A DNA stretch of 42,040 nucleotides. Source: Bacteroidales bacterium. GTDB taxonomy: Bacteria; Bacteroidota; Bacteroidia; Bacteroidales; JAQUTK01. This document shows positions 34,380-42,040 of this stretch, one piece after another. The stretch spans positions 211,845 to 253,884 of the forward strand of contig JAQUTK010000001.1 in assembly GCA_028709785.1 (NCBI GenBank), read 5' to 3'. Made by a program: the position numbers and the translations under genes. The stretch's first letter is position 1, and the number at the start of each line of letters is the position of its first letter. The notes beneath the pieces are model-generated. The model saw only the letters and a list, made by a program, of their open reading frames with translations, ran no database searches and was not told the origin of the DNA.

Positions 34380-35486
34380 TTATATCCTGGCGTACTGACA
34401 GCCCGGTAGGGATCTGATAACCCCTTTCATCTCCAGATTAAGAAGTATGGAGGAGATCTGTCCGATGGAGATATTACTTTGTATCACAATCTGATTAATA
34501 TGTTCCTGTTCTTTGTCTGTAAGGATCTGTACCACCCGTTCCTCATCTTCCGTCAGTTCGACGAAGAGTTCGCGTTGACGTGGCTTTGAAGGGGTTTCGT
34601 CTATCCACTGCATCGCACGAAGCAGATCGTCAGCAGTCTGGATCAACGCCGCTTTATTGTCCCGTATCAGTTGGTTACATCCTTGGGAGTAAGGATCAGT
34701 TGATCGTCCCGGCACTGCCAGGACATCTCTGTTATACGAACCGGCAATATTGGCTGTGATAAGTGAACCTCCTTTATCGGCCGATTCAATCACCACAGTT
34801 GCATCAGCCATGCCTGCGATGATACGGTTGCGCATGACAAAATTAGGTCGGTCGGGCTCTGTGCCGCTCATAAATTCTGTTAGCAAAGCTCCATTGCCCA
34901 ACATCTCCACTGCGGTTTTCCGGTGTGCAGCAGGATAGATCCGATCCAGACCGTGTCCCAACACCCCGACGGTAGAAAGATGATTGGCCAGTGCTTCCTT
35001 ATGCGCAGTGATATCAATGCCATACGCCAGTCCGCTACAGATCAATACATCGGGGATAGTTGCAGCCAGCTCTTTTAGTAGCTCCGCACAGATCCCTTTT
35101 CCATAGGGGGTCGCATGCCGCGTGCCGACGATACTGATGACTCTCTTCTGATTGAAGTTCACATCTCCTTTGGAGAAAAGCAGGAGAGGGGCATCCACAC
35201 ATTCGTTGAGGCGGAAAGGATAGTCGTCATCGGTATAAAAGAGCATACGTATTCCATTCTTCTCAATAAAGGCAAGTTCTTTCTCTGCACGTTCGAGGAG
35301 TCCGGGAGCATGAATATCGGAAGATAGATGGGGAAAACCGGTTGTTTTGTCCAGCGTTGCCGCTTTTTCTTTGAAAAGAGCTTCGGGTGTTTCAAACAGT
35401 GTCAAAAGGTTTCTCCCTACAATCGGTCCTACTCTTTTGATCAGGGTAAATGCGATTTGATACAGCCGTTGGTCTTTTTCCATCAT
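34380..35486 (-). CDS. dprA: DNA processing protein DprA
   Basis: About 368 residues. It contains an N-terminal SAM-like region (IKRVGPIVGRNLLTLFETPE), the DprA Rossmann fold (VISIVGTRHATPYGKG, ICSGLAYGIDITAHKEAL, GVLGHGLDRIYPAAH, SGTEPDRPNFVMRNRIIAGM) and a C-terminal winged helix (about 305-365). DprA loads RecA on incoming single-stranded DNA in natural transformation and is widespread even in species not known to be competent. The frame opens at a TTG (35489); I use the ATG at 35486, whose A is shared with the thioesterase stop (TGATG), so translation is coupled. A second ATG follows at 35483. Confidence 0.93.
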   Translation of the reverse strand: MMEKDQRLYQIAFTLIKRVGPIVGRNLLTLFETPEALFKEKAATLDKTTGFPHLSSDIHAPGLLERAEKELAFIEKNGIRMLFYTDDDYPFRLNECVDAPLLLFSKGDVNFNQKRVISIVGTRHATPYGKGICAELLKELAATIPDVLICSGLAYGIDITAHKEALANHLSTVGVLGHGLDRIYPAAHRKTAVEMLGNGALLTEFMSGTEPDRPNFVMRNRIIAGMADATVVIESADKGGSLITANIAGSYNRDVLAVPGRSTDPYSQGCNQLIRDNKAALIQTADDLLRAMQWIDETPSKPRQRELFVELTEDEERVVQILTDKEQEHINQIVIQSNISIGQISSILLNLEMKGVIRSLPGCQYARI

Positions 35487-35896
35487 CAATAGGTGCTAAG
35501 ATAGTCTTTAAATAGTTCGTCGAAAATGGAATTACGCATTGGTCTCCCATGCTGTAATATCGCTGACTCAATCTTTGCCTTTATCATCAGTAGGTTATCG
35601 GAATCACGATAGATGTCCTGATAAAAGATAAAACGTATTCCCTCTTTCTGAACAGAGAGGCGCGAGGTAAAGGCATCACCACTCACTAAAGAGTGTTTGT
35701 ATTGTATGTCGGCATGAGTCACAACAGGATCAACCCCCTCCTGATGGAGGAGGGGGATGTTAATGCCTGCTTGTTTGAGAAACTCATGGCGTGTATGCTC
35801 CAGATAGTTCATGTAAACAGCGTTGTTTACAATTCCCTCAAAGTCCAGCTCATAGTCACGCACGGTGAGTTTTAGTTCATATACATAAGGTCTCAT
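35486..35896 (-). CDS. Acyl-CoA thioesterase, hotdog (4HBT/YbgC-type)
   Basis: 136 residues. The open frame runs to 35923, but that start would lie within fumB; the ATG at 35896 (MRPYVYELKLTVRDYELD) follows the fumarase stop by 5 bp and gives the family-standard length. The active-site pattern VRDYELDFEGIVNNAVYMNY has the likely catalytic Asp18. The family hydrolyses acyl-CoA or 4-hydroxybenzoyl-CoA thioesters; substrate cannot be set from sequence. It overlaps dprA by one base. Confidence 0.88.
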   Translation of the reverse strand: MRPYVYELKLTVRDYELDFEGIVNNAVYMNYLEHTRHEFLKQAGINIPLLHQEGVDPVVTHADIQYKHSLVSGDAFTSRLSVQKEGIRFIFYQDIYRDSDNLLMIKAKIESAILQHGRPMRNSIFDELFKDYLSTY

Positions 35897-35901
35897 TCTG
35901 C

Positions 35902-37542
35902 TTATTTTTTGCAGCCGACACACGGTTTTAGTTGTTGAAAGAAATCATTTCCTTTGTCATCTACAAGAATAAACGCAGGGAAATCCACGACATCGATTTT
36001 CCAGATGGCTTCCATGCCCAGTTCGGGATACTCCACGCATTCGATGCTTTTGATGTTGTTTTGCGACAAGATAGCTGCCGGTCCACCGATGCTTCCCAGA
36101 TAGAATCCACCATATTTCTTACATGCGTCTGTGACTTGCTGGCTGCGGTTTCCCTTGGCAATCATCACCATGCTTCCACCCTTGCTTTGGAAGGCGTCCA
36201 CATACGAGTCCATTCGTCCGGCAGTCGTTGGCCCCATCGAACCGCACGGCATTCCTTCCGGAGTCTTGGCTGGTCCTGCATACAAGATCGGATGATCTTT
36301 CATGTATTGAGGCATTCCTTCGCCTGCTTCCAGACGGGCATTCAGTTTGGCGTGAGCAATGTCGCGACCCACGATAATAGTGCCGTTTAATGAGAGTCGG
36401 GTCGCTACCGGGTATTTGGAAAGTTCCTTGCGGATCTCATCCATCGGACGGTTCAGATCAATCTGTACAGATTCTCCTTCTCCTGCATTACGCAATTCTT
36501 CCGGAATAAGTCGACCGGGATTCATTTCCATCTTCTCAATCCAGATACCTTCTTTATTAATCTTTGCTTTGATATTACGGTCTGCCGAACAGGATACTCC
36601 CATTCCCACCGGACAAGAGGCTCCATGACGTGGCAGACGGATCACGCGGATATCGTGCGCAAAGTATTTTCCTCCGAATTGAGCACCCAAACCAATCTCC
36701 TGAGCAGCTTTGAGCAATCTTTCTTCCAACTCAATGTCACGGAAAGCTTGTCCGTATTCATTACCCACTGTGGGCAGGTTGTCATAGTATTTCGCTGAAG
36801 CCAGTTTGACCGTTTTCAAGTTAGTCTCGGCAGAAGTACCTCCGATGACGAAAGCAATATGATACGGAGGACACGCAGCGGTACCCAGTGTTTTCATTTT
36901 TTCGATCAGGAAGTTTTCCAGTTTGCCGGGCACGATCAGTGCTTTCGTCTCCTGATAGAGATAGGTTTTATTGGCTGAACCGCCTCCTTTGGCTATGCAA
37001 AGAAATTTGTATTCATTACCCTGTACGGCATACAAGTCAATCTGAGCAGGCAAGTTGCATCCCGTATTGACTTCATCGTACATATTTAAAGGAGCGTTTT
37101 GCGAGTAGCGAAGATTTTCTTGAGTAAAAGTCTGATACACCCCTTTGGATAACGCTTCTTCATCGCATCCTTCAGTAAAGACCTGTTGTCCTTTTTTGCC
37201 TACAATGATCGCTGTTCCCGTATCCTGACAGAAAGGAAGAATACCTTTGGCGGCAACTTCCGCATTGCGGAGAAATGTTAGCGCGACATATTTGTCGTTA
37301 GGAGTAGCCTCCGGATCTGAAAGGATTTTAGCTACTTGCTCCTGATGTTTTGTGCGGAGCAGAAATTCTACGTCACGGAAAGCTTGCTTAGCCAGCAACG
37401 TTAATCCTTCCGGCTGAACTTTCAGGATCTCTTTTCCTTCAAATTCTGAAACGGAGACAAAATCTTTGGATAAAAGATAATACTCAGTGGCATCTTTACT
37501 CATAGGAAATGGTTCCTGATACTTAAATGGCTTATTACTCAT
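35902..37542 (-). CDS. fumB: Fumarate hydratase, class I ([4Fe-4S])
   Basis: 546 residues. This oxygen-sensitive iron-sulfur enzyme interconverts fumarate and malate; in Bacteroidales it serves the reductive branch toward succinate and propionate. The cluster ligands fall exactly where expected for FumA/FumB: Cys105 (PFCQDTG), Cys224 (TAACPPYH) and Cys318 (GVSCSADRN). Other signatures are [25 protein letters not shown] and GPTTAGRMD. Single-chain length matches class I (about 540-550). DUF4954 lies 11 bp upstream and the thioesterase 5 bp downstream, giving a compact run. The symbol is used in the general class I sense. Confidence 0.95.
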   Translation of the reverse strand: MSNKPFKYQEPFPMSKDATEYYLLSKDFVSVSEFEGKEILKVQPEGLTLLAKQAFRDVEFLLRTKHQEQVAKILSDPEATPNDKYVALTFLRNAEVAAKGILPFCQDTGTAIIVGKKGQQVFTEGCDEEALSKGVYQTFTQENLRYSQNAPLNMYDEVNTGCNLPAQIDLYAVQGNEYKFLCIAKGGGSANKTYLYQETKALIVPGKLENFLIEKMKTLGTAACPPYHIAFVIGGTSAETNLKTVKLASAKYYDNLPTVGNEYGQAFRDIELEERLLKAAQEIGLGAQFGGKYFAHDIRVIRLPRHGASCPVGMGVSCSADRNIKAKINKEGIWIEKMEMNPGRLIPEELRNAGEGESVQIDLNRPMDEIRKELSKYPVATRLSLNGTIIVGRDIAHAKLNARLEAGEGMPQYMKDHPILYAGPAKTPEGMPCGSMGPTTAGRMDSYVDAFQSKGGSMVMIAKGNRSQQVTDACKKYGGFYLGSIGGPAAILSQNNIKSIECVEYPELGMEAIWKIDVVDFPAFILVDDKGNDFFQQLKPCVGCKK

Positions 37543-37553
37543 AGGATACTTAT

Positions 37554-39542
37554 TTATTTGATATGTTTGATTCGTTCGATTATTTCATCACCCAAGGCAC
37601 TCTTTACTTCTATATGTTTTAATAAGGAGGTGACAAACGCATTGTTTTCAAAATCACCTCTTACTTGTTCGAAGTCCACTTTCTTTTCTTCTTTACTGCC
37701 GTCGGCTCCGAATCCTGTCTGAGAGGTGACCGTAAATTCTTTTTGTGCATCGCTGTACAGTAACTTATCCAGACCGATGACCGCCTCTTTCCATGTCTTC
37801 ACGATAGCGATAATATCCTGCGCTGTAATGGTCTTGATGTCTGTGTGATAGGTGTGGCAGATCCTTTCCCATGCCCATGCCCATTCGTAGGTATAATAGT
37901 TGGCATGCAGTTCGTTGAAGAAGCTGTTAGCTTTTTCAAGGGTATCGATCTGATCACTTTCCACTAATTCGATAAAACGATCTATCTCTGACTTAGGAGC
38001 TATCAGTCCGGAGAGGTCAATCCATTCACCCAAGCCAACCTCAGAATCCGGCTGTAGCCGTGCTCTGATCTCTTCGTTGGACTGAAACTTGATGTCTTCC
38101 AGGCGTTTGATGATAGAATTACCCAGGAATTTATGGATGGCTGTCTGGTAAAACTCAATACCCTTGACCAAAGAGGATCTTTTAATCTTCGCACTCTGAT
38201 AGGTATATACCTCGGAAGTTTCTCCGGATATTCTCTGTAAGGCATGCAGGTTATGAATAGCTTTATACATCTTACAGATTGTGTACGGACTCAGCAAGTT
38301 GAAATTGATGGGATCCAGCTTTTGTGAATCGGTACGTTTATCACGCTTCGGCCATTTCTGAGCATCGCGCACCGTTCCAACGCTTCGCAGATTAACGCCC
38401 GGTACCAGATAAGTCTCGTCTCCTTGCTCGATGAGGTAGGAGAAAGGCATGTCTGACGTGTCGGCATGGTGTACGTGGCGTCCCATAACCAATGAAAATG
38501 CTCCTACTTTGGCAGGCCATAATATATAGGAGTCACTCGTGGTTTTTGATCCGCGCTCTACGATGCCCTGATGTATCGGCCCGAGTTTGTACATGTGATT
38601 ACTCTGGTTGGAACCGCTGCCTGCATTACAGAAGGAAAACATCCCAGCAATCAGCAAACTGGATTTGTGCATGGAAACGGTGTAAGGACCGGCAAAGATG
38701 GCGCAAGCCTCTCCGTTTTCCAATGCGCAGTTGGAAAAGATCAGAGAGTCATGAGCGGAGTATTTGTTTCCTATATGGCAGGCCTGACCTACGAAGCAAT
38801 GTGTCAGATAGGCGGCATCGGTAATTTGTACTCCCGACGAGACAATAAAATCTTGGGCGATCACATTGGTGCCAATAAATACCGGTGCTTCAGCGTTGCT
38901 GTTGATGCTTCCGTTCTTCAGACTACCGGTTCCTTCAATTCGGGCATTGTCACCGATCTTTACGTTAATGATGGATCCCGCATTCTGTATCTTCACATTC
39001 TTTCCGATGGTACCACGGTTGCTCTTGATAGATTCAGCATAAGCACTACTCATACCTTTCAGCTTCTTAATCAGTTCCGGACGGTGACGGTAGAGTGCCT
39101 CCAGGTATGCAAAAGGAGCAGAAAGCTGATCGGTAATTGTGACTTCACGGCCTCCGGTCTCGTTGAGTACCGCTACTTCGACCGAATTGCCAAATGTAGA
39201 GTAGTCGTCTGTATAGATTGCATTTGTATTTTCAATGAAGCTTCCTTCCCCGATAGTGTAGTTTGCAATGTAATTGCGGATGTTATCTATCAGTACATTG
39301 TCCTCAATGGTACAGTTGTATATGGCTGAGTTGTATAATCCGGAAGAGCATTTGATCCCGCCGGGAAGATCGAATCCTTTGTTGAAAACGCCAATACGGT
39401 TGGTCCCTGAAAACTGAACGCCATGCACGTATTTGGTAGAGAATCCGGGTTTTACTAATATCTTATTCCAGTCGGAGCATTTGCATCCTTGCTTTTGAAG
39501 TTCTTCAACCTCCTGCGGAGAAAGGGCTCTGTAGTTTTGCAT
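37554..39542 (-). CDS. DUF4954 protein with left-handed beta-helix repeats
   Basis: 662 residues, no signal peptide. The N-terminal two thirds carry hexapeptide-type repeats ([67 protein letters not shown]) that predict a left-handed beta helix, as in acyl- and nucleotidyl-transferase families. A C-terminal helical region (about 440-660) follows. I recognise it as DUF4954, common in Bacteroidetes and of unknown function; it may be a sugar- or acyl-transfer protein, although no catalytic residue can be assigned. It lies 31 bp after hflX and 11 bp before the fumarase gene. Confidence 0.85.
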   Translation of the reverse strand: MQNYRALSPQEVEELQKQGCKCSDWNKILVKPGFSTKYVHGVQFSGTNRIGVFNKGFDLPGGIKCSSGLYNSAIYNCTIEDNVLIDNIRNYIANYTIGEGSFIENTNAIYTDDYSTFGNSVEVAVLNETGGREVTITDQLSAPFAYLEALYRHRPELIKKLKGMSSAYAESIKSNRGTIGKNVKIQNAGSIINVKIGDNARIEGTGSLKNGSINSNAEAPVFIGTNVIAQDFIVSSGVQITDAAYLTHCFVGQACHIGNKYSAHDSLIFSNCALENGEACAIFAGPYTVSMHKSSLLIAGMFSFCNAGSGSNQSNHMYKLGPIHQGIVERGSKTTSDSYILWPAKVGAFSLVMGRHVHHADTSDMPFSYLIEQGDETYLVPGVNLRSVGTVRDAQKWPKRDKRTDSQKLDPINFNLLSPYTICKMYKAIHNLHALQRISGETSEVYTYQSAKIKRSSLVKGIEFYQTAIHKFLGNSIIKRLEDIKFQSNEEIRARLQPDSEVGLGEWIDLSGLIAPKSEIDRFIELVESDQIDTLEKANSFFNELHANYYTYEWAWAWERICHTYHTDIKTITAQDIIAIVKTWKEAVIGLDKLLYSDAQKEFTVTSQTGFGADGSKEEKKVDFEQVRGDFENNAFVTSLLKHIEVKSALGDEIIERIKHIK

Positions 39543-39573
39543 AATTCAGATGTGTTTTTATTGTTGTTTGGAA

Positions 39574-40785
39574 CTATACTTCTTCTTCATAGGTTTCATA
39601 CAGGTAATCATTGTAGGGGAAGCGGGAGGTGTGAATCTCCTTTACGCGCTGATAGATCAATGTCTTCAGATTGTCCAGATTGTCTTTGGTCTTGGCGGAA
39701 ATAAAGATACTCTCTCTTCCGCTGGCAGCCCACTCTCCTTTAATATCATGCAGTGAGAGGTTTTCTCTCGTGCTTTCAGTCAGATCGTCTTCGTCTTTTT
39801 TGATGTAGGTAAAGGCATCGCATTTGTTAAAGACCAGAATGGTCGGCTTTTCTCCTTTCAAGATATCTTTCAAGGTCTCATCCACTACTTTTATCTGATT
39901 CATGAAAGAGGGATGTGATACGTCAATTACGTGCAGAAGAATATCTGCTTCGCGTACCTCATCCAGGGTTGACTTGAATGAATTGATCAGGTTGGTGGGC
40001 AGTTTGCGAATGAAACCGACGGTGTCAGATAATAGCAAGGGGAGGTTCTCAATGGTTATTTTGCGAACAGTTGTGTCGAGAGTGGCAAAAAGCTTGTTTT
40101 CCGCAAACACATCTGATTTGCTCAGCTGGTTCATCAGGGTGGATTTTCCTGCGTTGGTATATCCGACCAGAGCGACGCGAACCAGCTTACTGCGGTTTTT
40201 ACGTTGCACGGTCTTTTGCTTATCAATGAGTATCAACTCTTCCTTCAGAAATGCAATCTTGTCCAATACGATTCGGCGGTCCGTTTCAATCTGAGTCTCA
40301 CCCGGACCGCGCATGCCGATTCCTCCACGCTGTCTCTCGAGGTGAGTCCATAAGTGAGTCAATCGTGGAAGCATGTACTGGTACTGAGCCAGCTCAACTT
40401 GAGTACGCGCACTGGCTGTCTGCGCTCTGTTGGCAAAGATGTCCAGTATCAGACTGGTTCTGTCTAGTATCTTTACTTTTAATTCCTGCTCAATGATACG
40501 TATTTGCTTGGCTGAGAGTTCGTCGTCAAAGATCGCCATTCCAATATTGTTCTCCTCTATATATAGGCGTATCTCCTGTAACTTTCCGGTGCCAACAAAT
40601 GTTGTATTCATCGGTCTGTCCAAACGCTGAACAAACATCTTTACAGGTTCGGCGCCTGCTGTCTCTGCCAGAAAAGCCAATTCATCCAGATATTCCATGC
40701 ATTTCTGCTCGTTCTGCTGCTGAGTAATCAATCCGACAAGTACAGCTTTTTCTGTCGGAGTCTCAGTGAGTATATATTCTTTCAT
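39574..40785 (-). CDS. hflX: GTPase HflX
   Basis: A 403-residue ribosome-binding GTPase that splits or rescues stalled ribosomes. The HflX N-terminal domain (about 15-195) includes FVGTGKLQEI and the Gly-rich linker GGIGMRGPGETQIETDRR. The G domain has P-loop GYTNAGKS (208-215), a switch-II DTVGFIRKLP and NKCD. Length matches bacterial HflX without the long C-terminal extension. It heads the minus-strand run (hflX, DUF4954, fumB, thioesterase, dprA, rnz). A -7 promoter box on the minus strand lies at 40832-40839. Confidence 0.95.
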   Translation of the reverse strand: MKEYILTETPTEKAVLVGLITQQQNEQKCMEYLDELAFLAETAGAEPVKMFVQRLDRPMNTTFVGTGKLQEIRLYIEENNIGMAIFDDELSAKQIRIIEQELKVKILDRTSLILDIFANRAQTASARTQVELAQYQYMLPRLTHLWTHLERQRGGIGMRGPGETQIETDRRIVLDKIAFLKEELILIDKQKTVQRKNRSKLVRVALVGYTNAGKSTLMNQLSKSDVFAENKLFATLDTTVRKITIENLPLLLSDTVGFIRKLPTNLINSFKSTLDEVREADILLHVIDVSHPSFMNQIKVVDETLKDILKGEKPTILVFNKCDAFTYIKKDEDDLTESTRENLSLHDIKGEWAASGRESIFISAKTKDNLDNLKTLIYQRVKEIHTSRFPYNDYLYETYEEEV

Positions 40786-40831
40786 AATTGCTTCTGAAAA
40801 ATAGTATTCAATAATACGTTCTAAATGACTG

Positions 40832-40839
40832 CAAAGTTA
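40832..40839 (-). promoter_or_regulatory. -7 promoter element for hflX
   Basis: On the minus strand it reads TAACTTTG, a full match to TAnnTTTG, 46 bp upstream of hflX. No matching -33 element was found. Confidence 0.45.
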
Positions 40840-41050
40840 GAAAAAAGAATGGAAGGTAATGCATTCAGGTTCATTTATTGCATACATATAGGCTACTCTC
40901 CATTGTGTGACTATTATCAGTTAATTGCCGCTTCTTCCTGATCCTCTTTCCTTTATCTGATCCCTTTTCCTTGACAGTGCCGGCCAGATATAATAGTGCG
41001 ACAACTGTACGGCCCGAAAGTTGGAGTGTTAATCCTCTCTCGTTGCTTGT

Positions 41051-41151
41051 CTGGCCGGTAATCTCTTCTTTCATCTCCCCGTCACTTCTTACCTGGCTGG
41101 CAATCTCTTCTCTCATCCTCTCGCGTTATTGCGGGCCTGACCCGCAATCTC
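41051..41151. repeat. Degenerate 42-44-bp array with a CTGGC/GCAATCTC word
   Basis: Three spaced starts, CTGGCCGGTAATCTC (41051), CTGGCTGGCAATCTC (41093) and CTGACCCGCAATCTC (41137), with CTTCTTTCATCTCC or CTTCTCTCATCCTC after the first two. The third copy is the right arm of the GCGGG palindrome, so the two repeats are linked. Confidence 0.6.
41128..41148. repeat. GCGGG palindromic intergenic repeat, copy 2
   Basis: ATTGCGGG and CCCGCAAT arms surround CCTGA. It is the same as copy 1 at 27497-27517 except for one loop base. Confidence 0.85.
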
Positions 41152-41245
41152 CCAATAGTTCTTTCCTCTGTAGTTTATGCATGAACTCCCTTCAGTTTGG
41201 GCTTTTTTATCTCAATCCTAATCTCTTTCATCTCAACAGCTAGTG

Positions 41246-41333
41246 AGGCTTTCAGCTGACAACCCGTAAGCTGTCAACTGACAACCCACAAGCTGTCATC
41301 CGACAACTTAAAAGCTGTCAACTGACAGCTTCA
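41246..41333. repeat. Four tandem 22-bp units with TGTCA/TGACA symmetry
   Basis: Units start at 41246, 41268, 41290 and 41312, each close to AAGCTGTCAACTGACAACCC. In the last unit AAGCTGTCA and TGACAGCTT form a 9-bp palindrome with a 2-bp centre. The exact phasing and dyad symmetry set it apart from the surrounding sequence. Confidence 0.85.
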
Positions 41334-41411
41334 CTAATTCTCCTGAAGAAATCAGTTATGTTTCCCTATGATATTCCTTAGTGCACCCTTTCCGGATAGC
41401 TGTCTTTGCAA

Positions 41412-41550
41412 GTATCATCTTTTCGTACACCCATCCCAAACGGTTTCCTTTGCGGATGAAATCGATTAACTTTGCCCTTCCGATTGGCATCCTTTTCAGG
41501 TATCATCCATTCATACATCCATCCCGATCCATGCCCTCTGCGGAATGATG
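41412..41550. repeat. Imperfect 50-bp direct repeat
   Basis: GTATCATCTTTTCGTACACC and following bases at 41412-41460 resemble GTATCATCCATTCATACATC and following bases at 41500-41550, each ending with TGCGGA-like sequence. Copies are diverged, at an offset of 88 bp. Confidence 0.5.
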
Positions 41551-41791
41551 CCCCCTTTCCTCTCTTCACTTTCTCTCTTTTCGCAGACCTCTCCTCCGGT
41601 TTCCAAGTAAATCTTCCGCAGCAGCTATCAGGAAGCGCACCCCATTTCTCTTGCCGTTAAGTGTGCCAATTGCCCTCCTAAGCGCCTCTTTTCCCTGTTT
41701 GTCCAAAAAAACTTTCATCGGTTTATTCCCAATCATTCAGTCGTTTAGATCCCAAGAGCCTGAAATCCCTAAAAAGAAAGTTGTAAATAAA

Positions 41792-41823
41792 TTTGGAGCG
41801 TATTGTAAAAGGGAGTACTTTTG
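41792..41823 (+). promoter_or_regulatory. Strong promoter, possible rRNA-operon P1
   Basis: -33 TTTG (41792-41795) and -7 TACTTTTG (41816-41823; full match to TAnnTTTG) are 20 bp apart, with an A/T-rich tract upstream. The downstream TTTGCACTCGC resembles starts of Bacteroidales rRNA transcripts. No gene follows within the window. Confidence 0.75.
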
Positions 41824-41943
41824 CACTCGCTTTTAAGGACAGCGGTCCGGTGAACGAAAGCAGTCATGATTGATATCTGCCGTTGAGAGTGTGTAACGCC
41901 TTTTCCTGTCGGTAAAAAAGATTTCAAAAAAAGCTGCAAGTAT

Positions 41944-41974
41944 TTTGTCAGGAATAAAAAAGGTATTACCTTTG
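41944..41974 (+). promoter_or_regulatory. Second promoter, possible rRNA-operon P2
   Basis: -33 TTTG (41944-41947) and -7 TACCTTTG (41967-41974; full match) are 19 bp apart, 151 bp after the first promoter. Just downstream are a 6-bp hairpin (ATTCCC/GGGAAT, 41982-41997) and GATCTTTGA (42017-42025), similar to the boxA-like element of rRNA leaders in this phylum. The gene it drives lies past the window edge. Confidence 0.75.
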
Positions 41975-42040
41975 CCGTCCGATTCCCTTGTGGGAATTTG
42001 GTTTTAGCGACCATTCGATCTTTGAATAAATTATAAACAA

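Larger units (their letters stand above)
40840..41780. other. Gene-free stretch with several repeat families
   Basis: About 940 bp with no ORF resembling a protein family on either strand. It contains a roughly 42-44-bp array (41051-41151), a copy of the GCGGG palindrome (41128-41148), a four-unit 22-bp tandem repeat (41246-41333) and an imperfect direct repeat with an 88-bp offset (41412-41550). No tRNA-like cloverleaf was recognised. Confidence 0.75.

Noticed and set aside
38571..39329. 252-residue plus-strand ORF
   Set aside because: Antisense to the DUF4954 gene with its regular hexapeptide repeats; no recognisable protein features.
40971..41243. 90-residue ORF in the repeat-rich stretch
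   Set aside because: Composition follows the underlying repeats, and no family resemblance or ribosome-binding context was seen.
41246..41333. CRISPR array
   Set aside because: The 22-bp units abut each other with no unique spacers, and no cas gene is present in the window.
41381..41780. Hidden tRNA or small RNA gene
   Set aside because: No cloverleaf arms, TTCGA-type T-loop or promoter plus terminator pair could be made out by eye.

Overview
The window looks like chromosomal DNA from a Bacteroidota member of the order Bacteroidales. The evidence is the repeated -33/-7 promoters of the TTTG / TAnnTTTG type, the absence of clear Shine-Dalgarno sequences, the Type IX secretion (T9SS) regulators PorX and PorW, several secreted proteins with T9SS C-terminal domains, a class I fumarase, a fused ResB-CcsA protein and a DUF4954 protein. 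A Dysgonomonadaceae- or Parabacteroides-like genome would fit, but the genus is inference. No tRNA, rRNA, insertion sequence, prophage or CRISPR array was recognised inside the window.

Layout. 1-1749 (+): the end of a sigma-54 activator gene overlapping lptE, then a conserved hypothetical. 1970-3172 (+): superoxide dismutase and secG, each with its own control signals. 3417-5816 (-): a ResB-CcsA cytochrome c maturation fusion, divergent from 5907-10864 (+), which holds the agmatine deiminase / N-carbamoylputrescine amidase pair and a Dna2-like nuclease-helicase. 10961-17092 (+): a small secreted protein, a C10 (streptopain-like) peptidase with a T9SS tail, and a secreted GH2 hydrolase. 17100-23554 (-): a five-gene run, transcribed aroA, small membrane protein, porW, porX, tsaE. 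23737-27298 (+): a multidomain transglutaminase-like lipoprotein, a SUI1/YciH protein and two DUF2007 paralogues. 27299-28015: a gene-free stretch with a perfect 46-bp palindrome. 28016-33333 (+): a tight three-gene run of secreted proteins (S74-chaperone protein with T9SS tail, gingipain-like C25 peptidase, BspA-type leucine-rich-repeat protein with T9SS-like tail). 33423-40785 (-): rnz, dprA, a thioesterase, fumarase, DUF4954 and hflX. 40786-42040: no gene, but several families of short repeats, then two tandem promoters and a leader that may belong to an rRNA operon starting just outside the window.

How it fits together. The strongest theme is Type IX secretion. The regulator PorX and lipoprotein PorW sit within 10 kb of likely cargo: the C10 peptidase at 11.5 kb and the three-gene cargo operon at 28-33 kb. 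The cargo operon joins two features usually met apart, a phage-type S74 trimerisation chaperone and a T9SS sorting tail, next to a cysteine peptidase and an LRR surface protein. It reads as more AT-rich than its housekeeping neighbours and is preceded by unusual palindromic repeats, so it may be accessory DNA. The remaining genes are ordinary core metabolism and maintenance.

Several gene starts were moved from the longest ORF because a promoter or a neighbouring gene lies inside the extra 5' part (ccsA, the secreted 10961 gene, GH2, porW, the helicase, the thioesterase, dprA and the second DUF2007 gene).
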